Positions 8,472 through 16,752 of a stretch of DNA of 64,000 nucleotides are shown here, piece after piece (the stretch's first letter is position 1; every line of letters begins with the position of its first letter). The translations under genes were made by a program, and so were the position numbers. Origin of the DNA: Pseudomonas quebecensis (GTDB lineage Bacteria; Pseudomonadota; Gammaproteobacteria; Pseudomonadales; Pseudomonadaceae); NCBI RefSeq assembly GCF_026410085.1, contig NZ_CP112866.1, positions 1,550,001 to 1,614,000 on the forward strand, given 5' to 3'. The notes under the pieces were generated by a model. That model did not search any database, was not told the DNA's origin, and worked only from the letters and a program-made list of their open reading frames with translations.

Positions 8472-9002
8472 ATGAAAACCGCCCTCGTCGAACTTATCAG
8501 TCACATCAGCGCCGGCGTCATGGGCGAGGATGAGGTGGCGCGCATCGCCGAGGAAGCAGCCCAGGCCTACGCCGATCCGGCAGCGTTTCTGGCGGCCAAC
8601 CCGGATATCAACTACGACGACACCTTCCCGATTCCGCTGGGAGAGTGGGTCGTAGTCGGCAGCCTGCCCGACACGGTGTTGTTCCAGGCCGACACTTATG
8701 GCGACCTGTTTGCCCAGATCGTCGCTTCGTTCGGCCCCGGCGTGGCGTTCAACCTCAAGCCCAAGCAACTGGCCAAGACCGAGGCGCTGACCGCGCTCAA
8801 TCGTATCCAGGTGCAAATGAGCGCCTTGAGCCGGGAAGACGGCGGTTATGTGCTGGTGAACTTCAGCCAGTTGCTGGACGACGACATCCAGGTGGTGCTG
8901 GTCCACGGCAATGCCTTGCCGCGCGTGCTGGCGTTGTGCGCCGAGATCGGGATCAAGGCCGAGCCGTCCCTGGAAGCCCTGAAAATCGCCGTACATGTCT
9001 GA
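8472..9002 (+). CDS. Conserved hypothetical protein
   Basis: A 176-residue acidic protein that I do not recognise beyond being the kind of soluble protein conserved in pseudomonads. It has no signal peptide, membrane segment, cysteine motif or nucleotide-binding loop. It is predicted mixed alpha/beta, with a helical N-terminus (residues 1-40). It follows the ankyrin gene by 41 bp, so the two could form an operon. Third-position GC bias matches its neighbours, supporting that it is a real gene. Confidence 0.75.
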   Translation: MKTALVELISHISAGVMGEDEVARIAEEAAQAYADPAAFLAANPDINYDDTFPIPLGEWVVVGSLPDTVLFQADTYGDLFAQIVASFGPGVAFNLKPKQLAKTEALTALNRIQVQMSALSREDGGYVLVNFSQLLDDDIQVVLVHGNALPRVLALCAEIGIKAEPSLEALKIAVHV

Positions 9003-9069
9003 AATAAAACGGAACCCTGGCAGGGGCTGACTATCCTACAAGGGCATGCCCTCACTTAGGAGCGACACC

Positions 9070-9261
9070 ATGGGTTCCACTTTCAACGGCCTGATCGGCC
9101 TGATCATCCTCGCGCTGGATATCTGGGCGATTATCAACGTCTTCAAAAGCGGCGCCAGCACTGGGGCCAAGGTGTTGTGGATCCTGCTGATCCTGCTGCT
9201 GCCGGTGCTGGGCCTGATCATCTGGGCGATCGCCGGGCCGCGCGGTAACGTGCGGATCTGA
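9070..9261 (+). CDS. PLDc_N (phospholipase D N-terminal type) small membrane protein
   Basis: A 63-residue inner-membrane protein with two hydrophobic helices (residues ~5-22 and ~37-56) and the ending IIWAIAGPRG typical of stand-alone PLDc_N/PLDNc domains. No catalytic HKD domain follows. The start at 9070 has TTAGGAG 8 bp upstream; the ATG at 9046 would add 8 residues without a ribosome-binding site. Function unknown. Confidence 0.85.
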   Translation: MGSTFNGLIGLIILALDIWAIINVFKSGASTGAKVLWILLILLLPVLGLIIWAIAGPRGNVRI

Positions 9262-9287
9262 CAGCTCGCTCAGCGGCACGGTAAGCG

Positions 9288-9311
9288 TGGGAGGGGGCCT
9301 GCTCCCTCCCA
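9288..9311. repeat. REP-like palindrome
   Basis: A perfect 8-bp inverted repeat (TGGGAGGG / CCCTCCCA) around GGCCTGCT, matching the style of the REP hairpins scattered between genes in P. fluorescens genomes. It lies 26 bp after the PLDc_N gene. Confidence 0.65.
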
Positions 9312-9552
9312 GCCTGGTTTCAGCGCATTGCACAGATTTGTGTGTCCAAATATTCGCTGCACAAAATTTTCACATCCCATTCAAGACAATCCCCCGGCTC
9401 CATCTCCCGGCCAAGGCCCCTGCCTCAGGCGCTTTTAAAGGCGGCGCAGCGGTGCTCGTTCAGTAATTAATAGCCTTGATGGCATTGATCGGGCACCATT
9501 CGCGCCACTGCAATACTTCGTCACTTCAACTTCCAATGGGTCCTGAAACGAC

Positions 9553-11640
9553 ATGGCAAACCCGGACGCCCTGAGCCAGCAGCGAGCCTCGACTCGCCTG
9601 CTGCAACCGACCGTCAAATCCCATCTGGCCTACACGCTGCTGTGCGCACTGATCATGATGGTGATGTTCTCCCTGCTGCGCCTGGCGCTGCTGGTGTACA
9701 ACCGCGAGATGATCCTCGACACGCCGGCCTCGACGTTCCTCGAAGCGTTCGGCAACGGCCTGCGCCTGGACCTGCGCCTGGTGGTGTACCTGAGCATCCC
9801 GCTGTTGCTGGCGCTGTTCAGCGTGCGCGCGATGGCTGCGCGGGGGTTCTTCCGTTTCTGGTTGACCGTCGCGTCCAGCATTGCCCTGTTCCTGGGCCTG
9901 ATGGAAATGGACTTCTATCGCGAGTTCCACCAGCGTCTCAACGGCCTGGTGTTCCAGTATGTGAAAGAAGACCCCAAAACCGTGATGAGCATGCTCTGGT
10001 ACGGTTTCCCGGTGGTGCGTTACCTGCTGGCGTGGGCCGTGGGTACATTGATCCTGAGCATGGCATTCAAAGGCGCCGACCGCGCCACGCGCCCGCGCGG
10101 CCCGTTCAGCGGCGGCAGCATCGGTACGCGCCAGGTAGCGCCGTGGTATTCGCGCATCGCCGTATTTGTGGTGTGCCTGCTGGTGGCCGTGGTCGCCGCC
10201 CGTGGCACCCTGCGCCAGGGCCCGCCGCTGCGCTGGGGCGACGTGTACACCACCGAGTCCAACTTCGCCAACCAGTTGGGCCTCAACGGCACACTGTCAC
10301 TGATTGCAGCGGCCAAGGCGCGCTTCTCCGAGGACCGCTCCAACATCTGGAAAGCCACGTTGGAACAGCCGCTGGCGACCCAGACCGTACGCGACATGCT
10401 GGTACTGCCGGCGGAAAAACTGGTAGACACCGACACTGCCGCCGTACGCCGTGACTACCTGCCGCCGGCCGAGAAGACCCTGCCGATCAAAAACGTTGTC
10501 GTGATCCTGATGGAAAGCTTCGCCGGCCACTCGGTGGGTGCGCTGGGCCGTCCGGGCAACATCACCCCATACTTCGACAAATTGTCCAAGGAAGGCCTGC
10601 TGTTCGACCGCTTTTTCTCCAACGGTACCCATACCCACCAGGGTATGTTCGCCACCATGGCCTGCTTCCCGAACCTGCCGGGCTTCGAATACCTGATGCA
10701 GACCCCCGAAGGCAGCCACAAACTGTCGGGTCTGCCGCAGCTGCTCAGCGCGCGCAAGTTCGACGACGTGTATGTCTACAACGGCGACTTCGCCTGGGAC
10801 AACCAGTCGGGTTTCTTCAGCAACCAGGGCATGACCAACTTCATCGGCCGTAACGACTTCGTCGACCCGGTGTTCTCCGATCCGACCTGGGGCGTGTCCG
10901 ACCAGGACATGTTCAACCGTGGCCTGCAAGAGCTGAAGGCTCGTGAAGGCGGCAAGCCGTTCTACGCGCTGCTGCAAACCCTGTCCAACCACACGCCGTA
11001 CGCGTTGCCCACGCCATTGCCGGTAGAGAAAGTCACCGACCGTGGCAGTCTCAACGAACACTTGACCGCCATGCGTTACTCCGACTGGGCCCTGGGCCAG
11101 TTCTTTGAAAAGGCGCGTAAAGAGCCGTACTTCAAGGAAACCCTGTTCGTGATCGTCGGCGATCACGGCTTCGGCAACGAACAACAGATCACCGAGATGG
11201 ACCTGGGCCGATTCAACGTGCCGATGCTGATGATCGCGCCGGGCATGCAGGAAAAGTTCGGCGAGCGCGATCACACGGTGGGTACGCAGATCGACATCGT
11301 GCCGACCATCATGGGACGCCTCGGTGGCGAAACCCTGCATCAGTGCTGGGGGCGCGACCTGCTGAACCTGCCGGAAGGCGACAAGGGCTTCGGCGTGATC
11401 AAGCCTTCGGGCAGCGATCAGACCGTGGCGTTGGTGACGGCGGACCGCATCCTGGTACTGCCCAAGGAAATGCCACCAAAGTTGTGGCAGTACGAATTGG
11501 GCGCCAACCCGACCGGTAAATTAATTCCCGAGTCCTCGGACGAGGCGGCACTCAAGCAGAAACTTGAGTCGTTCCTGCAAACGGCCACCAAGAGCCTGCT
11601 GGACAATACCGCCGGCGTGGTAGACGGCAAGCCGGACTGA
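9553..11640 (+). CDS. LTA synthase family protein (sulfatase-fold phosphoglycerol/phosphoethanolamine transferase)
   Basis: A 695-residue inner-membrane enzyme. About five transmembrane helices occupy residues 15-220, then a periplasmic sulfatase-fold domain runs from ~310 to the end. Catalytic features are visible: Glu321 in VVVILMESF (metal ligand), the nucleophile region NGTHTHQGMFATMACFP with Thr361 as the probable attacking residue, FYALLQTLSNHTPY, and the metal-binding VGDHGFG with Asp537 and His538. Gram-negative members transfer phosphoglycerol or phosphoethanolamine to periplasmic glycans or lipids; the acceptor here is unknown. A strong terminator follows, so it is probably monocistronic. 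Confidence 0.92.
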   Translation: MANPDALSQQRASTRLLQPTVKSHLAYTLLCALIMMVMFSLLRLALLVYNREMILDTPASTFLEAFGNGLRLDLRLVVYLSIPLLLALFSVRAMAARGFFRFWLTVASSIALFLGLMEMDFYREFHQRLNGLVFQYVKEDPKTVMSMLWYGFPVVRYLLAWAVGTLILSMAFKGADRATRPRGPFSGGSIGTRQVAPWYSRIAVFVVCLLVAVVAARGTLRQGPPLRWGDVYTTESNFANQLGLNGTLSLIAAAKARFSEDRSNIWKATLEQPLATQTVRDMLVLPAEKLVDTDTAAVRRDYLPPAEKTLPIKNVVVILMESFAGHSVGALGRPGNITPYFDKLSKEGLLFDRFFSNGTHTHQGMFATMACFPNLPGFEYLMQTPEGSHKLSGLPQLLSARKFDDVYVYNGDFAWDNQSGFFSNQGMTNFIGRNDFVDPVFSDPTWGVSDQDMFNRGLQELKAREGGKPFYALLQTLSNHTPYALPTPLPVEKVTDRGSLNEHLTAMRYSDWALGQFFEKARKEPYFKETLFVIVGDHGFGNEQQITEMDLGRFNVPMLMIAPGMQEKFGERDHTVGTQIDIVPTIMGRLGGETLHQCWGRDLLNLPEGDKGFGVIKPSGSDQTVALVTADRILVLPKEMPPKLWQYELGANPTGKLIPESSDEAALKQKLESFLQTATKSLLDNTAGVVDGKPD

Positions 11641-11652
11641 TTGACCGGCAAT

Positions 11653-11686
11653 AAAAAAGAGGCCTTCTTGAAGGCCTCTTTTTTTT
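11653..11686 (+). terminator. Rho-independent terminator after the LTA-synthase-like gene
   Basis: AAAAAAGAGGCCTT, loop CTTG, AAGGCCTCTTTTTT: a 14-bp perfect stem with terminal A/T runs. It can also act on the convergent DUF3309 gene. Confidence 0.92.
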
Positions 11687-11696
11687 GACTGCGCTT

Positions 11697-11849
11697 TTAT
11701 ATCTTGCCGAGCAACAACAGCACCAGCAGCACGACCAGTACCACGCCCAGAATACCCGACGGGCCATAGCCCCAGTTACGCGAGTGCGGGAACACCGGCA
11801 GACCGCCGACCAGCAGCAGAATCAGAATGATGATTAAAATGAGGCTCAT
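11697..11849 (-). CDS. DUF3309 small membrane protein
   Basis: A 50-residue protein made of two hydrophobic helices (residues 3-15 and 33-49) joined by VFPHSRNWGYGPSG. This central motif and the length are those of the DUF3309 family. The start ATG has AAGGAA 7 bp upstream. The TAA stop sits only 11 bp from the shared terminator. Function unknown; family members are often stress-inducible inner-membrane peptides. Confidence 0.85.
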   Translation of the reverse strand: MSLILIIILILLLVGGLPVFPHSRNWGYGPSGILGVVLVVLLVLLLLGKI

Positions 11850-12179
11850 GGTTTTATTTCCTTATAGGCCTTATGCAAGGACAGGTTATTTAACGGTAGG
11901 ACCGTAATGTTAATTACCGGCGCCTTAACAACTCCGACTGTAGTGCCGTACAGAAAATTCCCTGTTTTTTTAATCCATTTCGATAACTAGCTTATTTCCT
12001 TTAAATACTGCGTCGGACTAAGCCTTAGTTGAAAAAAGATTGAACTTAGGCCGAGCGCAGGCATCCGACCTGGCCGCCGGTTTGCCCGGGGCATTCATCA
12101 CTCTGATGGTGAGTGGGCCGCCCAACAACCTTCGCTACACTGCCGATCACTTCTTCTGTGAACCACAAGGCTACTTCTT
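11850..12179. other. Intergenic region between DUF3309 and the SDR gene
   Basis: This 330-bp divergent gap includes an AT-rich stretch at about 11880-12050 that probably carries the DUF3309 promoter. A very weak sigma-54-like spacing (TGGCCGCCGGTTTGCC) occurs at 12071-12086. No ORF, RNA gene or clear hairpin is supported. Confidence 0.45.
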
Positions 12180-12995
12180 ATGCAAAATCGCATGATGATC
12201 ACTGGTGCCGGCTCCGGCCTGGGTCGCGAAATCGCGCTGCGCTGGGCGCGCGAGGGCTGGCAGTTGGCCTTGTCGGATGTGAGTGAGCCCGGCCTGCAGG
12301 AAACCCTCAAACAGGTACGCGAAGTCGGCGGCGAAGGCTTTGTACAGCGCTGCGATGTCCGCGACTACAGCCAGCTCACCGCGTTTGCCCAGGCCTGCGA
12401 GGTCAAGTTGGGGGGGATCGATGTGATCGTCAACAACGCCGGGGTGGCTTCCGGCGGGTTCTTTGCGGAGCTGTCGCTGGAAGACTGGGACTGGCAGATC
12501 GCAATTAACCTGATGGGCGTGGTCAAGGGCTGCAAAGCGTTCCTGCCGCTGCTGGAAAAGAGCAAGGGTCGCATCATCAACATCGCGTCCATGGCGGCGC
12601 TGATGCAGGGCCCGGCCATGAGCAACTACAACGTGGCCAAGGCCGGCGTGGTGGCGCTGTCGGAGAGCCTGCTGGTGGAGCTCAGGCAACAGGAAGTCGG
12701 GGTACACGTGGTCTGCCCATCGTTTTTCCAGACCAACCTGTTGGACTCGTTCCGAGGCCCCACGCCGGCCATGAAAGCGCAGGTAGGCAAGTTGCTCGAG
12801 AGTTCGCCGATCTCGGCGGCGGATATCGCCGATTACATCTACCAGCGTGTCGCCGAGGGCGAGTTCATGATTCTGCCCCATGAACAGGGGCGGATGGCCT
12901 GGGCATTGAAGCAAAAGAACCCGCAACTGCTTTATGACGAAATGGCCAGCATGGCCGACAAAATGCGCGCCAAGGCGCAGGCGACCAAAGGCTGA
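12180..12995 (+). CDS. SDR family oxidoreductase
   Basis: A 271-residue classical short-chain dehydrogenase/reductase. The nucleotide-binding TGAGSGLGREIALRWA glycine motif is at residues ~6-22, NNAG follows near 85, and the catalytic Ser-Tyr-Lys triad is present as NIASMAAL, then YNVAKAG. An Asp-Arg-type position after strand 2 (SDVSEPGL) suggests NAD(H) preference, but this is inference. The substrate is unknown. It stands alone, between DUF3309 (divergent) and a csrA-family gene on the same strand 222 bp downstream. Confidence 0.92.
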   Translation: MQNRMMITGAGSGLGREIALRWAREGWQLALSDVSEPGLQETLKQVREVGGEGFVQRCDVRDYSQLTAFAQACEVKLGGIDVIVNNAGVASGGFFAELSLEDWDWQIAINLMGVVKGCKAFLPLLEKSKGRIINIASMAALMQGPAMSNYNVAKAGVVALSESLLVELRQQEVGVHVVCPSFFQTNLLDSFRGPTPAMKAQVGKLLESSPISAADIADYIYQRVAEGEFMILPHEQGRMAWALKQKNPQLLYDEMASMADKMRAKAQATKG

Positions 12996-13217
12996 AACAT
13001 CACAAGAACCTCAATTTCTCAGGCTTGCCCCCGAGGGTGATGAATTTATGTAGAAAACCATAGGTGAGAGAGTGGAAAACCCCTTCGCATCTTTCACCAA
13101 GTCTGTCAGTTAAATTACCGGTCGATGTAGGGCCTGCCTGTTTTAGGGGCAGGGCATTGATGCTTTTACATCCGGCGCGCATGGTCGGGGTCCTGTCACT
13201 CTAAAAGGACAACCGCC

Positions 13218-13421
13218 ATGCTGGTCTTAAGCCGCGCCGTAGGCGAAAGCATTTCCATCGGCGATGACATCGCCTTGCACATCGTCGAATTGAACGGGAA
13301 CCACGTGAAGTTCGGCATCCAGGCCCCGGCCGGGGTGAATGTTCATCGCGCCGAGGTGTACCAGAAAATCCTCAAGCGCCAGGGACCCGCCACTCATCCG
13401 GTGGTGGTGCCCAACCCCTGA
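13218..13421 (+). CDS. CsrA/RsmA family translational regulator (third-type paralogue)
   Basis: A 67-residue RNA-binding regulator that binds GGA motifs in mRNA leaders. It keeps the family layout MLVLSRx[16 protein letters not shown] and [10 protein letters not shown], including the essential Arg of VHR (residue 44). It differs from the standard ~60-residue RsmA at many positions ([18 protein letters not shown]) and carries a C-terminal tail ending THPVVVPNP, so it is a paralogue, perhaps RsmI-like, and not the main RsmA. The ribosome-binding site AAAAGGA lies 10 bp upstream, and the GGA in it could allow autoregulation. It is convergent with yheU, with only 9 bp between them. Confidence 0.9.
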   Translation: MLVLSRAVGESISIGDDIALHIVELNGNHVKFGIQAPAGVNVHRAEVYQKILKRQGPATHPVVVPNP

Positions 13422-13430
13422 AAGATCCGC

Positions 13431-13658
13431 TCAGTCGAACAGATGCTTGGGCACGTCGTGCTTGAGCATCAGTTGGCACTGCTCGCTTTCAGGGTCGAAA
13501 ACAATCAGGGCCTGGCCCTTGGTCAGCGCCTGGCGCACGCGCAGCACGCGGGTTTCCAGCGGCGTGTCGTCGCCGTTGTCGGTGCCGTCGCGGGTGACGA
13601 AGTCTTCGATGAGGCGGGTCAGGGTGTCGACTTCAAGTGCATCGTAGGGAATCAGCAT
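13431..13658 (-). CDS. YheU family protein (UPF0270)
   Basis: A 75-residue cytoplasmic protein matching UPF0270/YheU along its length: MLIPYDALEVDTLTRLIEDF, then the central VTRDGTDNGDDTPL motif, then GQALIVFDPESEQCQL. Function is unknown. It is convergent with the CsrA-family gene and separated by 9 bp without a visible terminator, so read-through antisense transcription is possible. Confidence 0.93.
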   Translation of the reverse strand: MLIPYDALEVDTLTRLIEDFVTRDGTDNGDDTPLETRVLRVRQALTKGQALIVFDPESEQCQLMLKHDVPKHLFD

Positions 13659-13717
13659 ACAAGCCTCGGGTGTTGGATCCCGGCGATCCTACTGCGCCGG
13701 GACTCCAGTTGCCAGCG

Positions 13718-14902
13718 TCAGGACTTTTGACCGATCAGGCTGTCCACCGATGGCACTCGCGTGTCGCTCTCCATCTGCGTTTCGTGCTCGATCTGATGAC
13801 TGAAGCGGTCCAGTGAGCCTTGGGCCGGTTGCGCGTCGCTGGCGAACACCGGCGGGCTGAGAATATACGCGCCCAGCAGGCGGCTCAGCGCGGCCAGGCT
13901 GTCGATGTGCGTGCGTTCATAGCCGTGGGTTGCATCGCAGCCGAATGCCAGCAGGGCGGTGCGGATATCGTGGCCGGCGGTCACCGCCGAATGGGCGTCG
14001 CTGAAGTAGTAGCGGAACAGATCACGGCGCACCGGCAGTTCGTTATCCGCCGCCAGGCGCAGCAGGTGCCGGGACAGGTGATAGTCGTACGGCCCGCCGG
14101 AATCCTGCATTGCCACACTCACCGCATGCTCGCTGGAATGCTGGCCGGGCGCGACCGGGGCGATGTCGATACCGACAAATTCACTCACATCCCAAGGCAG
14201 CGCCGCCGCCGCACCACTGCCGGTTTCTTCGGTGATGGTAAACAGCGGATGACAGTCGATCAGCAACGGTTCGCCACTGTCGACAATTGCCTTGAGCGCC
14301 GCGAGCAGGGCGGCGACGCCGGCTTTGTCGTCCAGGTGGCGGGCACTGATATGCCCGCTTTCGGTGAACTCGGGCAACGGGTCGAACGCCACGTAGTCGC
14401 CCACGCTGATCCCCAGGGAATCGCAGTCGGCGCGGGTCGCGCAGTAGGCGTCCAGGCGTAGCTCGACATGGTCCCAGCTCACCGGCATTTCATCCACGGC
14501 GGTGTTGAACGCATGCCCGGAGGCCATCAGTGGCAACACGCTGCCACGGATCACACCGTTGTCGGTGAACAGGCTCACCCGGCTGCCTTCGGCAAAGCGG
14601 CTCGACCAGCAACCGACCGGCGCCAGCGTCAGGCGGCCGTTGTCCTTGATCGCGCGCACGGCGGCGCCGATGGTGTCCAAGTGCGCCGACACCGCGCGGT
14701 CCGGGCTGTTTTTCTGACCCTTGAGCGTGGCGCGAATAGTGCCGCGCCGGGTCATTTCAAACGGAATGCCCAGTTCTTCCAGGCGCTCGGCCACATAGCG
14801 CACGATGGTGTCGGTGAAGCCGGTAGGGCTGGGAATGGCGAGCATTTCCAGCAGGACTTTTTGCAGGTAGTTGAGATCCGGTTCTGGGATGGTTCGGGTC
14901 AT
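13718..14902 (-). CDS. Osmoprotectant NAGGN system M42 family peptidase
   Basis: This 394-residue protein belongs to the M42 (glutamyl aminopeptidase/endoglucanase M-like) branch always found with NAGGN synthesis genes. Visible are the metal-ligand regions SAHLDTIG, LDDKAGVAAL, ITEETGSGAA and the SDAHSAVTAG stretch. The true role is unproven; turnover of the dipeptide or trimming of a precursor is plausible. The start at 14902 (MTRTIPEPDLNYLQK) is fixed by AAAGGAAACCTTT just upstream. A longer in-frame extension up to 15241 is compositionally an antisense shadow of ngg. It is the last gene of the leftward asnO-ngg-peptidase operon, 113 bp after ngg, with an inverted repeat in the gap. Confidence 0.93.
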   Translation of the reverse strand: MTRTIPEPDLNYLQKVLLEMLAIPSPTGFTDTIVRYVAERLEELGIPFEMTRRGTIRATLKGQKNSPDRAVSAHLDTIGAAVRAIKDNGRLTLAPVGCWSSRFAEGSRVSLFTDNGVIRGSVLPLMASGHAFNTAVDEMPVSWDHVELRLDAYCATRADCDSLGISVGDYVAFDPLPEFTESGHISARHLDDKAGVAALLAALKAIVDSGEPLLIDCHPLFTITEETGSGAAAALPWDVSEFVGIDIAPVAPGQHSSEHAVSVAMQDSGGPYDYHLSRHLLRLAADNELPVRRDLFRYYFSDAHSAVTAGHDIRTALLAFGCDATHGYERTHIDSLAALSRLLGAYILSPPVFASDAQPAQGSLDRFSHQIEHETQMESDTRVPSVDSLIGQKS

Positions 14903-14929
14903 AAAGGTTTCCTTTAGTTGCAAGCGTTG

Positions 14930-15000
14930 AGCTGCAAGCTTCAAGTTAAAAGCGGTATCTGAGGCTTGCCGGCAATGCTCTACTCTTGAAGCTTGCAGCT
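14930..15000. repeat. 16-bp perfect inverted repeat between ngg and the peptidase gene
   Basis: AGCTGCAAGCTTCAAG at 14930-14945 is the exact reverse complement of 14985-15000, with 39 bp between. Further AGCTTGCA/GCTTGTAACT-like words surround it. Such GCTTGCAGCTTGAAGC-type elements are familiar in P. fluorescens intergenic DNA, which is my inference here. There is no T-run, so a terminator role is unlikely; it may affect mRNA processing within the operon. Confidence 0.8.
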
Positions 15001-15015
15001 TGTAACTCGAGGCTT

Positions 15016-16749
15016 CTAACTGTGTGGAAATAGAAGGTCCACAAATCGCTCGGCCGTCGGCTGCGGCTCGTGGTTGGCCAGGCCGGCCCGTTCGTTGGCT
15101 TCGATAAACACGTACTCGGGTTGATCGGCGGCGGGCACCATCAGGTCCAGGCCCACCATGGGGATGTCCAGGGCACGGGCGGCGCGCACGGCGGCGTCCA
15201 CCAGCGTGGGGTGCAGGATTGCGGTGACGTCCTCCAGGCAACCGCCGGTGTGCAGGTTGGCGGTACGCCGCACCGCCAGGGTTTTGCCGCGTGGCAGGAT
15301 GCTGCTGTAGTCATAACCGGCGGCGGCGAGGGTGCGTTCGGTCTCGGCGTCGAGTGGGATCTTGCTCTCGCCGTCGGTGGCTGCCTGGCGACGTCGGCTC
15401 TGGGCTTCGATCAGCGCACGGATGGAATGCTGACCATCGCCGGTGACTTCGGCGGGACGCCGGATCGCGGCGGCGACCACGTCGAAACCGATCACCAGGA
15501 TGCGCAGGTCCAGGCCCTCGTGGAAGCTCTCCAACAGCACGCGGCTGTCGAACTGGCGCGCCGCTTCGATGGCCTGCTGGACCTCTTCAATGGTGCGCAG
15601 ATCCACCGCCACCCCCTGGCCCTGTTCGCCATCGAGCGGCTTGACCACGATGCGCTGGTGTCGATCGAGGAACTCCAGGTTGTCGTCGGGGCTGCCCGCC
15701 AACTGCTGCGACGGCACGTTCAACCCGGCCGCCTCGAAGGTCTTGTGGGTCAGGCTCTTGTCCTGGCACAGGGTCATGCTGATGGCGCTGGTCAGGTCGC
15801 TCAACGATTCGCGGCAGCGCACCCGGCGCCCGCCATGACTGAGGGTGAACAGCCCGGCATCGGCGTCATCGACCTGCACATCGATGCCGCGCCGATGGGC
15901 TTCTTCGACGATGATCCGCGCATACGGGTTGAACCCCGCCTCAGGGCCGGGGCCAAGGAACAGCGGTTGGTTGATGCCGTTCTTGTGCTTGATCGCAAAG
16001 GTCGTCAGCGCGCGAAAACCCAGCTTGGCATAGAGGTTCTTGGCCTGGCGGTTATCGTGCAGCACCGACAGGTCGAGGTAGCTCAGGCCACGGCTCATAA
16101 AGTGTTCGACCAAATGGCGCACCAGCACTTCGCCCACACCGGGGCGGGTGCACTGCGGGTCGACCGCCAGGCACCATAGGCTGCAGCCGTTTTCCGGGTC
16201 GTGAAAGGCTTTTTGATGGTTCAGGCCCATGACGCTGCCGATTACCGCGCCGCTGTCTTCATCCTCGGCCAGCCAGTACACCGGGCCGCCCTGATGACGT
16301 GGAGTGAGGCGCTCGGCGTCCACCGGCAACATGCCCCGGCCTTGATACAGCAGGTTAACCGCGTGCCAATCCGCCTCGCTTTGCACACGGCGAATGCGGA
16401 ACCCGCGAAATACTCGCGTGGCCGGGCGATAGTCGCTGAACCACAAACGCAGGGTGTCGGACGGGTCGAGGAACAATTGCTGCGGGTCGATCCCCAGAAT
16501 CTGCTGGGGCGCGGCCACGTACAGTGCGATATCGCGCTCCCCCGGCTGCTCTTTGAGCAACTCTTTAGCCAGGCTGGTCGGGTCGGGAAAGGTGTGACCG
16601 ATCAACAGGCGACCCCAGCCGCAATGCACCGCAATCGGCTCGGCGGCCAGGGGGCTGCCATCTTCGGCCAGGCGGGCCTGCAGGCGCTCATAGGTCGGCG
16701 CCTGGCCCTTCAACAAACGTTGGCTGTAAGCCGCGGCGTGAGGTTTCAT
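15016..16749 (-). CDS. ngg: N-acetylglutaminylglutamine synthetase
   Basis: A 577-residue fusion enzyme making N-acetylglutaminylglutamine, the precursor of the osmoprotectant NAGGN. A GNAT acetyltransferase domain covers residues ~115-275 (LAVDPQCTRPGVGEVLVRHLVEHF is the acetyl-CoA loop). An ATP-grasp peptide ligase domain covers ~290-577 (IVVKPLDGEQGQGVAVDL near 370, FIEANERAGLANHE at the end, containing the metal-binding Glu/Asn). The ATG at 16749 is preferred to an overlapping TTG at 16752; an AAGGAA site lies upstream. It follows asnO by 3 bp. It probably works in the cytoplasm under osmotic stress. Confidence 0.95.
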   Translation of the reverse strand: MKPHAAAYSQRLLKGQAPTYERLQARLAEDGSPLAAEPIAVHCGWGRLLIGHTFPDPTSLAKELLKEQPGERDIALYVAAPQQILGIDPQQLFLDPSDTLRLWFSDYRPATRVFRGFRIRRVQSEADWHAVNLLYQGRGMLPVDAERLTPRHQGGPVYWLAEDEDSGAVIGSVMGLNHQKAFHDPENGCSLWCLAVDPQCTRPGVGEVLVRHLVEHFMSRGLSYLDLSVLHDNRQAKNLYAKLGFRALTTFAIKHKNGINQPLFLGPGPEAGFNPYARIIVEEAHRRGIDVQVDDADAGLFTLSHGGRRVRCRESLSDLTSAISMTLCQDKSLTHKTFEAAGLNVPSQQLAGSPDDNLEFLDRHQRIVVKPLDGEQGQGVAVDLRTIEEVQQAIEAARQFDSRVLLESFHEGLDLRILVIGFDVVAAAIRRPAEVTGDGQHSIRALIEAQSRRRQAATDGESKIPLDAETERTLAAAGYDYSSILPRGKTLAVRRTANLHTGGCLEDVTAILHPTLVDAAVRAARALDIPMVGLDLMVPAADQPEYVFIEANERAGLANHEPQPTAERFVDLLFPHS

Positions 16750-16752
16750 CAA

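Noticed and set aside
14930..15000. The 16-bp inverted repeat as a rho-independent terminator
   Set aside because: The loop is 39 nt, and there is no T-run after either arm.
14903..15241. N-terminal extension of the M42 peptidase
   Set aside because: The extra ~113 residues are Arg/Gly/Pro-rich, overlap ngg, and a good ribosome-binding site exists at the internal ATG (14902).
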